64,000 nucleotides of DNA, taken from Arenibacter sp. ARW7G5Y1 (GTDB taxonomy: Bacteria > Bacteroidota > Bacteroidia > Flavobacteriales > Flavobacteriaceae). Below, piece by piece: positions 30,301 through 36,504 of the stretch. The notes beneath the pieces are model-generated. The model saw only the letters and a program-made list of their open reading frames with translations, ran no database searches and was not told the DNA's origin. Within the stretch, counting starts at the first letter, position 1, and each line of letters starts with the position of its first letter. Position numbers and translations under genes: made by a program. Location of the stretch: positions 1 to 64,000 of the forward strand of contig NZ_QJJZ01000012.1 of assembly GCF_003201775.1 (NCBI RefSeq). Reading direction: 5' to 3'.

Positions 30301-30387
30301 AAGGTTACGGATTCCCATGGCAATGAATTAAAGGGAAAAATACAGAACACTATTCATCATCTAAATGAAGTAACAATTAAGGAGTAG
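27361..30387 (+). CDS. Large lipoprotein with c-type cytochrome motif and beta-propeller (DUF6797-like)
   Basis: A 1008-residue protein with a lipobox at about Cys21 (STCLNCS). Regions in order: a small beta-rich domain (about 25-120); a single-heme cytochrome c-like domain with Cys173-Ile-Asn-Cys176-His177 and a possible distal Met in GAGLMPPQMALTPQEKYDV; then a long DUF6797-like region (about 255-560). A C-terminal six-bladed propeller-like part follows (about 575-900), with GDIWSVKGLTD, DLNGDGETDFYENF, NGVCINPDGSFIVTDQQG and GEFYRLRYTG. Related multidomain proteins are frequent in Planctomycetes/Verrucomicrobia; no reaction is established to my knowledge. A periplasmic sugar or aldehyde oxidoreductase passing electrons to the heme is a reasonable guess. 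It is monocistronic, with its own copy of the regulon promoter, so it is functionally tied to this locus. Confidence 0.75.
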   Translation: MKSKILSIISLFIAFSTCLNCSTEREYQGIWDYEIHIPQQDIHTGTFKLQKNGDNYIGSMVSKELKETSIHNITIEGSSMTMDIVLNNKTITINGEFKENLFSGTGTYNGEEVRLTATRSVDQEGPIDQSQIAYVLDDSDLNDYEKDLDHQGMIEAFDGKALKRGSLIYNSNCINCHGVPEVEGSIPNSLKFWAQPFKYGNDPYSMYQTITKGAGLMPPQMALTPQEKYDVIAFIRENYVKDQNETAYFNVDSEYLSSLPKGTSKGPESKPYHPWSDMDYGNFLINTYELADSETGIKRFHSPGPRPYADENYLKNNFAYKGIAVRLDDGPGGVSKGNAWMIFDHDLMRVAGGWSGDGFIDWEGILLNDKHETYPRTIGKLHFETPVGPAWANPDTGSFQDPRFKARDGRRFGPLPKAWSHYKGIYHSGKNIIISYTVGKANILERLGMEQSSGQIIFTRTLNIDPSDKVLRMRVAPQNVKVKIKGEGATLINSNGFVVLEVHKGAAANIKLFIAGADVRDLAKTVQNAPGPENLDKYLHGGEPHYNQEVVTAIVKGKEEGPIAMDQLTPPYENPWDSRLKLSGIDFLEDANIGILCTTDGDIWSVKGLTDNTDKLYWKRIASGLFQPLGIKVVEDEIYVICRDQLVKLNDLNGDGETDFYENFNNDHQVTDHFHEFAMGLQTDQEGNFYYAKSGRHAREALVPQHGTLLKVSKDGTKTDIIANGFRAANGVCINPDGSFIVTDQQGFWNPMNRINWVEGKGKFYGNIWGYNPPKDTTRLGMEQPMAWIDMEFDRSPSELLWVDSKKWGPLDKGLLSFSYGYGKIQLVLHEKVMGQRQAGVVDLPGVKFLTGVMRGRFNPQDGDLYACGMSAWGTSQNMKGGEFYRLRYTGKPLSVPIALSAEKNGMVLTFASKLDAEKTEVGSNFEVQTWELLRSHKYGSKRYNIKTLDISKVRVTEDGRKVKLLLPDIAPVDIMKITYKVTDSHGNELKGKIQNTIHHLNEVTIKE

Positions 30388-30412
30388 TGCGTACTGCTCC
30401 TTAATTACCTCT
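30375..30412 (+). terminator. Hairpin overlapping the stop codon of the cytochrome/propeller gene
   Basis: A perfect 10-bp stem (30375-30384 with 30397-30406) with a 12-nt loop containing a further short pair. The downstream sequence is T-rich only in part (ATTACCTCTTTT), so termination efficiency is uncertain. Confidence 0.45.
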
Positions 30413-30660
30413 TTTGACCAAATCACTTGCGCCTCATCGACTGGCTTGCACAATACTTATTAAATATAATATCATAAGATATCACAATAACTGTACAAAT
30501 AAGTATTTTTAATAATTATAAAAGTCTTATCATAGGTATATACAAAATTTAATCAACAGAAAGTTAAAAAAACAAGATGATTTTTCATATATAATTATAA
30601 TTCAGTAAATTATAAGCATATTTAATCATTTATGTACTATCTTGATTGAACGCACAAGTT

Positions 30661-30722
30661 AAAATAGTATAGTCTTTTGCTAAATACAAACAACTTCATC
30701 CCCAACTATTTAACTAATTTTA
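30661..30722 (+). promoter_or_regulatory. Composite regulon promoter, copy 6 (SusC2/SusD2)
   Basis: AAAATAGTATA (30661-30671, exact consensus), 6 nt, TGCTAA (30678-30683, exact), then 31 nt to TAATTTTA (30715-30722). The start codon is 30 nt downstream, so the leader is short here. Confidence 0.85.
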
Positions 30723-30727
30723 TAACA

Positions 30728-30748
30728 TTATTAAGATAACTTTAATAA
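30728..30748 (+). repeat. Inverted repeat TTATTAA-N7-TTAATAA immediately upstream of SusC2
   Basis: The same 7-7-7 dyad as at 9259-9279 and 36231-36251, again 44 nt after the TGCTAA box. Here it ends 3 nt before the SusC2 ATG, so as RNA it would overlap the ribosome-binding region. Confidence 0.7.
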
Positions 30749-30751
30749 CTT

Positions 30752-33700
30752 ATGAAAAACAGATTTAAACTCAACGCGATGTCATGGTTACTGCTACTAG
30801 GGATCGTACTTTTCACTCCAGGCAACGCAAATGCCCAAGACCTGGATATTACCGGAACTGTCAGTGACGAAAACAGTAATCCGCTACCGGGCGTAACAGT
30901 ATTGATCAAGGATACCTCCACAGGTACCACAACAGATTTTGATGGTCTTTACACCATTAAAGCATCTCCAAACGACGTTTTAAGTTTTAGCTATTTAGGG
31001 TACATCACCCAAGAGATACCCGTAGGCACAAAAACAAGTATAAACTTAAGTCTGGAACCTGACACCCAGGCCTTGGACGAAGTGGTAGTGACCGCTCTTG
31101 GTATTAGCCGGGACAAGCAAACTCTAGGCTATGCCGTACAAGAATTGGGCGGCGATAAACTGACCACAACTCCTGAAGCCAATGTGATCAACTCCCTCTC
31201 CGGGAAAATTGCCGGTATACAGGTTACAAATGGAGGAAGTACCGTTGGATCATCTTCCAGGATAGTAATTCGTGGAAATTCATCATTTTCAGGAAATCAG
31301 CCGCTTTTTATTGTGGATGGCACCCCAATAGACAACTCATCACCCAACCTTGCAGGAGCAGGTGGTGTGGACTGGGGAAACACCGCGTCGGATATAGACC
31401 CCAACAACATTGAATCCGTATCAGTACTAAAAGGAGCCAACGCGTCTGCCCTATACGGGAGTCGTGCTGCAAATGGGGTAATCATAATTACAACAAAAAA
31501 AGGAGGTAAAAGCGGTAAAGCCCTAGGGGTTAACTTTAGTTCCTCCGTGGTTATGGACAAGGCCTCTTACTTCCCAAATCTTCAAAATGAATACGGTGGG
31601 GGTCGAGATGGAAGCGAATTTATCTATAACAGATACAATACGAACAACAATACTAATTTGAGCTATAACGATTATGCCAAACAATTTTCATACAATTATG
31701 TGAATGGAAATGGAGGGGGAATAAACGACTCGTACCCAACAAACTGGGGACCAAGATTGGATGCCGGCTTATTATTGGACCAATGGTCCACTGGCCCCAA
31801 CAGCCCTTGGATTTCCAGACCGAACAACATTAAGGAATGGTTCGACACCGGTGTTACCATACAAAACAATGTTTCCGTAACGGCTAACGGCGAAAAATCC
31901 TCAGGGAGAATTTCGTACACCAATGTAGACACCCAAGGTATGATAGACAACACGGGGCAAAAAGAAAACGTTCTTTCTGCCAATGTCAACCTAACCCCTT
32001 CCGATAAGTTAACGGCTTCCGTGAATTTCAACTATGTAAAAAAAGAGAGTGACAACCTTCCTGCCAATGGATATAGATGGGCTGATATATTTGCCTGGTT
32101 ACAAAGGGATTTCCCCACCCAATACGCAAAGGACCTATTTTACGAAAAAGGCAATGACGAATATATGTTCAACGCGGACAACCCTTTCTACAGTCTTAGA
32201 AACACCAATGCTTTTGACAGGGAAAGAATTTATGGCAACGTTTCAATGTCCTACAAAATAAATGACTGGCTTACAGCCAATGGCCAAGTGGGAATTGATT
32301 TTTACAATGAGATAAGAAAAAGTATAACCCAGGCAGGAACAACCCGGAATAAAAGATTGGGACTTGGCGGGCAATTCAGTGAATCCCACATCAACAAAAA
32401 GGAAACAAATACAGATGTTACCTTAAATTTCGACAAGACCTTCAACGATTTTCGCGTAGACGGATTGATCGGAGCCAACAAAAGAACCAATACATACAAT
32501 TCCATTAGCCTAAGTGCATCCGACCTTACCGTACCGGATCTGTACACCATTTCCAACGTTAAGGGCACACCTGGAACCGGAATGTATGAAAGTCAGTACG
32601 AAACAAACAGTGCCTACTTTGCAGTGAATGGATCGTATAAGAAGATTTTCTACCTAGGAATTACCGGCCGAAATGATTGGAGCTCAACCCTTCCTCAAGA
32701 GAGTTGGTCCTATTTTTACCCATCCGTTAGTGCTGGTTTTGACGTAACCGAAGCCTTGTCCCTAAAATCGGACATACTATCCTACGCCAAACTTAGAGGT
32801 GGCTGGGCCAAAGTTGGTGGCGACACCAGCCCCTATCAGTTAAATACGACGTATTCGGCAGGGACGTTTAGCGGAGTATCCGTTTTCACTCCTTCACGCA
32901 CCCTACCACCAGCAGGATTAAAACCGGAAGAAACCACTTCCTATGAAATAGGAGCCGATATACGTTTTTGGAAAAATCGTATAGCTTTAGACTTTACCTA
33001 TTATGCACAAACAACAGTTAACCAAATTCTATCCGTTACCACTTCTACCACCACAGGATACAATGGAATGCTGTTAAATGCAGGTGAAATCGAGAACAAA
33101 GGGGTAGAACTTATGTTGTCAGCAGATTTATTCCAAAACCCAAAAGGTTTCAATTGGGATGTTGTGGTTAACTGGGCCAAAAATAAGAGTATAGTAAATT
33201 CCCTGTACGGCAATTTGGAATCCTATCAGATTTCCAGCGGTTTTGGAGGCGTAAAGACACTAGGTATTCCAGGCGAAGAATGGGGTGTTCTTTGGGGCCT
33301 ACCATTTGTTAGGGATAACAATGGAAAAATCGTAGTAAATGCCAACGGTATCCCCACAACTACCAACGCGGCCGTAAAACTAGGCAACGTAACACCCGAC
33401 TGGACAGGTGGTATAACCAACACATTTGGCTACAAAGGGGTTAGCCTAAGCTTTTTGGTAGATGCACAAATTGGAGGTGACATGTTCAGTACAACAGCAT
33501 GGCATTCATACCCTACAGGCGCCTACGAAAACACAGTAAAGAACAACGTAAGGGAAACAGGATTAATTGTTGACGGAGTATTTGAAGATGGGACACCCAA
33601 CAACATCCGTGTCTCGGCTCAAGATTATTACAATGGTTCTTGGGTATGGAACAATCACGAGTATTCCATCTTGGACGCTACCTATGTAAAACTAAGGGAA

Positions 33701-33928
33701 CTGGCCATTGGATATAATTTCAATGTTTCTAAAATCAATTCCATTTCCAAATTAAACCTTTCCCTGGTTGGAAGAAACTTAGCCATTCTTTACAGGGACA
33801 AGGACACCAAAGATTACGGAATTGATCCTGAAGTAGGTTTTGGCGGCGGAGAAGCCGGTATAGGTTATGAGAATTTCCAAATACCCACCGCAAGAAGCTA
33901 CGGATTTAAATTAACAGCTAGTTTCTAA
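30752..33928 (+). CDS. SusC2: SusC/RagA-type TonB-dependent outer-membrane transporter
   Basis: A 1058-residue SusC homologue with signal peptide (about 1-28, ...GNANAQ). It has a CarboxypepD_reg-like domain (about 33-110; ITGTVSDENSNPLPGV, YLGYITQEIPV), a plug with VVVTALGISRDKQTLGYAVQ and a beta barrel ending in YGFKLTASF. It is of the same subtype as SusC1 (same plug start, no STN domain) and differs from SusC3. SusD2 follows after 17 nt. Promoter copy 6 is a perfect match to the element. With SusC1 it gives the AraC regulon two parallel importers, presumably for two size classes or decorations of the same substrate (inference). Confidence 0.93.
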   Translation: MKNRFKLNAMSWLLLLGIVLFTPGNANAQDLDITGTVSDENSNPLPGVTVLIKDTSTGTTTDFDGLYTIKASPNDVLSFSYLGYITQEIPVGTKTSINLSLEPDTQALDEVVVTALGISRDKQTLGYAVQELGGDKLTTTPEANVINSLSGKIAGIQVTNGGSTVGSSSRIVIRGNSSFSGNQPLFIVDGTPIDNSSPNLAGAGGVDWGNTASDIDPNNIESVSVLKGANASALYGSRAANGVIIITTKKGGKSGKALGVNFSSSVVMDKASYFPNLQNEYGGGRDGSEFIYNRYNTNNNTNLSYNDYAKQFSYNYVNGNGGGINDSYPTNWGPRLDAGLLLDQWSTGPNSPWISRPNNIKEWFDTGVTIQNNVSVTANGEKSSGRISYTNVDTQGMIDNTGQKENVLSANVNLTPSDKLTASVNFNYVKKESDNLPANGYRWADIFAWLQRDFPTQYAKDLFYEKGNDEYMFNADNPFYSLRNTNAFDRERIYGNVSMSYKINDWLTANGQVGIDFYNEIRKSITQAGTTRNKRLGLGGQFSESHINKKETNTDVTLNFDKTFNDFRVDGLIGANKRTNTYNSISLSASDLTVPDLYTISNVKGTPGTGMYESQYETNSAYFAVNGSYKKIFYLGITGRNDWSSTLPQESWSYFYPSVSAGFDVTEALSLKSDILSYAKLRGGWAKVGGDTSPYQLNTTYSAGTFSGVSVFTPSRTLPPAGLKPEETTSYEIGADIRFWKNRIALDFTYYAQTTVNQILSVTTSTTTGYNGMLLNAGEIENKGVELMLSADLFQNPKGFNWDVVVNWAKNKSIVNSLYGNLESYQISSGFGGVKTLGIPGEEWGVLWGLPFVRDNNGKIVVNANGIPTTTNAAVKLGNVTPDWTGGITNTFGYKGVSLSFLVDAQIGGDMFSTTAWHSYPTGAYENTVKNNVRETGLIVDGVFEDGTPNNIRVSAQDYYNGSWVWNNHEYSILDATYVKLRELAIGYNFNVSKINSISKLNLSLVGRNLAILYRDKDTKDYGIDPEVGFGGGEAGIGYENFQIPTARSYGFKLTASF

Positions 33929-33945
33929 TTTCAAAAAAAAATATC

Positions 33946-35424
33946 ATGAAAATAAACACAAAAAATTCATTTCTAGTACTGCTTCTATTTATGCTATTAC
34001 TAGGATCCTGTACAGAGGATTTTGAAACCATGAACATAAGCCCCAACAGCGCTACTACGGTTCCTGCGTCCAATGTATTGGGGAAATCATTACTAAACTC
34101 TTCGCAAATACTTTTCGGAGAAAGACTTGATGTCTATTATGCAGGGTCTTTTTCAGGTTACAATGCCGCAATTGGGGCGGGTGACTACGAATATAGAGTT
34201 GGTATCAACAACAGTCAATGGGATGCCATGTACTCTTCAATGACCTATGCCGTTGAAGCCATGAAGCTTGCAAAAGAAGAAAACAACGACAATTTATATG
34301 CCGCCGCCCTAACCCTCAAAAGTTATATGGGTCACAAAGCCACAGATTTATGGGGATCCATTCCATACTCAGAGGCCTTCTCCTTGGCGGAAAACCAAAT
34401 CATTTATCCAAAATACGACACCGAAGAAGAGGTTTACAAACAGATACTCAGTGAACTTAAAACTGCCGCAGACCTATTCGACACGAATGGAGGGGAACTT
34501 GGCGAAGGAGATTTTCTATTCAAGGGAGATGTATCAAAATGGCGTAAATTCTGTAATTCATTGAGACTGAGAGTTGCCATTAGAATGTCTTCAGCGGATG
34601 AAGCGGCGGCAAAATTAGAAATAGCCAGCGTAGTTGGAAACCCAAACAGCTACCCCATTATGCAAACCAATGATGACAATGCCTATTTATGGTGGCCAGG
34701 AGTTTTACCAGACGTAGAACCTTGGTATGCAAGGATGGGAGCCGCCGACGGCAATAAAACAGATGGCTATCGTGTAAGCAACGCCTTAGTGACCGCATTG
34801 CTCGACAACGATGATCCAAGATTGCCAGTATATGCCGACAAAAATAAATATGGAAATTACAGAGGATACGAATTTGGGCCGAACCAATTGAATGATACCC
34901 TGAACAACGGGAATAATGTTTCACATATTGGGGACAGGTTTGGCAACAACCCTGCTGGATTTTCCCCTTTTATGAATTCCTCAGAAGCATACTTTATACT
35001 TGCCGAAGCCTATGAACGAAACTTAATTACAGGTGGCTCGGCCCAATCAGCTTACGAAACAGCTGTTGCAATGTCTTTGGAAGAAAATGGAATTGAGCCT
35101 GCCGATATCGCTACTTTTATGGCGGAAACAGAAGTTGCCTGGGATAGCGGAACAACCACCAACCTTTACAAAATAAGGCTTCAAAAATGGATTTCCCTTT
35201 TTAAGCAAAGTGTTGAAGGATGGGCCGAAGTAAGAAGAACAGATGTTCCCTTGATCCTCGAGGTTTCCAAAGACTATGCAGGTTCCCACAATAGACACCC
35301 CTTTAGGCTGGCCTATCCTGATTCGGAAAAATCATTGAACACAAATTTTCCGTTCGACATAGTTGAGAAAGATATTTTCTATGGCACCCAGTTGTGGTGG
35401 GACAAGCGCCCAGGTGTTCAATAA
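33946..35424 (+). CDS. SusD2: SusD-like outer-membrane lipoprotein (SusD-like_2 type)
   Basis: A 492-residue lipoprotein with lipobox Cys23 (LLLGSC), followed by TEDFETMNISPNS as in SusD1. Helical TPR region and signatures HKATDLWGSIPYSEAF, SLFKQSVEGWAEVRRTD and YPDSEKSLNTNF. It partners SusC2. Ten nt after its stop begins dispersed repeat R2, then a strong terminator at 35662, so the SusC2/SusD2 unit appears to end here. Confidence 0.92.
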   Translation: MKINTKNSFLVLLLFMLLLGSCTEDFETMNISPNSATTVPASNVLGKSLLNSSQILFGERLDVYYAGSFSGYNAAIGAGDYEYRVGINNSQWDAMYSSMTYAVEAMKLAKEENNDNLYAAALTLKSYMGHKATDLWGSIPYSEAFSLAENQIIYPKYDTEEEVYKQILSELKTAADLFDTNGGELGEGDFLFKGDVSKWRKFCNSLRLRVAIRMSSADEAAAKLEIASVVGNPNSYPIMQTNDDNAYLWWPGVLPDVEPWYARMGAADGNKTDGYRVSNALVTALLDNDDPRLPVYADKNKYGNYRGYEFGPNQLNDTLNNGNNVSHIGDRFGNNPAGFSPFMNSSEAYFILAEAYERNLITGGSAQSAYETAVAMSLEENGIEPADIATFMAETEVAWDSGTTTNLYKIRLQKWISLFKQSVEGWAEVRRTDVPLILEVSKDYAGSHNRHPFRLAYPDSEKSLNTNFPFDIVEKDIFYGTQLWWDKRPGVQ

Positions 35425-35434
35425 AAGGCCAAAC

Positions 35435-35617
35435 CTCAGGGCAGGCCTGCCTTTGTCGGCAGACAGGCCTGTCTGCCGACAAAGGCAGGCCCGGAACCCA
35501 ATAATAGGAATCGACCCTAGGGTCGAGGTATTGAACCTAGATCCCGCCGAAAATGGCGGGATTAGTTCAACTTTCAATTTTAAGTGCGTCTTACCGACTT
35601 CTCAAAATTGAGTTTCA
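35435..35617. repeat. Palindrome-rich dispersed repeat, copy R2
   Basis: A 183-bp second copy of the element at 24104-24264. Its first block is a perfect 46-bp palindrome (two 23-nt arms, about 35445-35490), followed by TCGACCCTAGGGTCGA, a CCCGCC/GGCGGG hairpin and the TCAATTTT...AAAATTGA end. It lies 10 nt after the SusD2 stop. The length difference from R1 lies in the big palindrome. Confidence 0.88.
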
Positions 35618-35661
35618 CTAATAAACCATAAAATAAAGATAGAGTCGATGACTTGACAAGG

Positions 35662-35690
35662 GGCAGCATATTTATGCTGCCTTTTTTTTG
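35662..35690 (+). terminator. Intrinsic terminator of the SusC2/SusD2 unit
   Basis: A 9-bp perfect stem (GGCAGCATA/TATGCTGCC) with a 2-nt loop, followed by eight T. Confidence 0.85.
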
Positions 35691-36163
35691 TTCCATCCAG
35701 TGGTTCAAACGAAGCTTCCAAAACCCATATATTCAATTTGGATACACACGATCATGACCTATAAGCCCACAAATTATAAAAAAAGTCCCATCACTATAAC
35801 GCAATTGCCCCCTTCCCCTGAACCTTGAATAAAATACCCTATATAAAAAAATCCCCTTAGACACCCATACATTAAAGCCAAATTTTCAATTGATAGTACC
35901 CTATGGAATCAATAATACCGAACCCCATCATTTTAACTAACAGATCAACCACTTTACAAAGAGAATTAAACTGCTATACGAATTGACCAAAAACTCAATT
36001 TAAAATACTTATTTATATTATATTAATAAGGATCACACCAAAAAATGTCCAATTCGGAACATAAAAAAGAAATAACTACCTAAATAACTAAAATACAGCA
36101 TATTAAAAAATATCTACAAACTTATCACATTCATATTTTTCTGCAAAAACTCCAGATATTGTT

Positions 36164-36225
36164 AAAATAGTATAGATTAAAGCTAATATTAATTGCAATC
36201 AATCATTTATAAATCATTAGATTTA
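36164..36225 (+). promoter_or_regulatory. Composite regulon promoter, copy 7 (GH95-2/L-galactose operon)
   Basis: AAAATAGTATA (36164-36174, exact), 6 nt, AGCTAA (36181-36186), then 31 nt to TAGATTTA (36218-36225). The start codon at 36505 is 280 nt away, leaving a long leader. Confidence 0.8.
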
Positions 36226-36230
36226 CATCA

Positions 36231-36251
36231 TTATTAAACTTATATTAATAA
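36231..36251 (+). repeat. Inverted repeat TTATTAA-N7-TTAATAA at the predicted GH95-2 transcript start
   Basis: The third copy of the dyad, starting 44 nt after the AGCTAA box as at SusC1 and SusC2. Confidence 0.7.
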
Positions 36252-36404
36252 TGTTCAGAACATTGAGTTTCGAGTTCTGATGACTTGAAACTTTATTAGG
36301 AAATCGTTGTTTACAAAAATGATTGTTGTAATAAGGCCTGAAAAGATCATTTACATTGAAACATATAAAATATATTGTTTATTGAGTTAGTTTGAGTTAG
36401 TCAG

Positions 36405-36441
36405 GGAGTAGCAGAACATTAAAGGCTGCTACTCCTTTTTT
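36405..36441 (+). terminator. Terminator hairpin inside the GH95-2 leader
   Basis: A perfect 10-bp stem (GGAGTAGCAG 36405-36414 with 36426-36435), an 11-nt loop and six T. It lies between promoter copy 7 and the GH95-2 start, so it acts on the leader transcript: either an attenuator or the 3' end of a roughly 210-nt RNA. Stem and preceding TTGAGTTAG resemble 14430-14479. Confidence 0.8.
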
Positions 36442-36504
36442 ATGAGTATGAATGCAGAACAGAAACACTTCAAAAAAGAAAAAACCACATATAATTTGAG
36501 CCAT

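Larger units (their letters stand above)
30388..30751. other. Intergenic region upstream of SusC2
   Basis: This 364-bp, very AT-rich spacer carries regulon promoter copy 6 (30661-30722) and the dyad (30728-30748) directly before the SusC2 start. 30415-30655 contains no recognisable gene. Confidence 0.6.
35425..36504. other. 1.08-kb intergenic region with repeat, terminators, promoter and leader of GH95-2
   Basis: In order: repeat R2 (35435-35617), terminator (35662-35690), about 470 bp with no recognisable gene, regulon promoter copy 7 (36164-36225), dyad (36231-36251), and a leader of about 175 nt ending in a perfect terminator hairpin (36405-36441). The GH95-2 start follows 63 nt later. 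Confidence 0.7.

Noticed and set aside
35363-35611. 82-residue ORF over repeat R2 (Arg/Leu/Pro-rich translation).
   Set aside because: It is a translation of the palindromic repeat and the SusD2 end, not a gene.
36442-36504. Upstream in-frame ATG for GH95-2.
   Set aside because: It overlaps the terminator U-run and would place 21 polar residues before a normal signal peptide; the start at 36505 is preferred.
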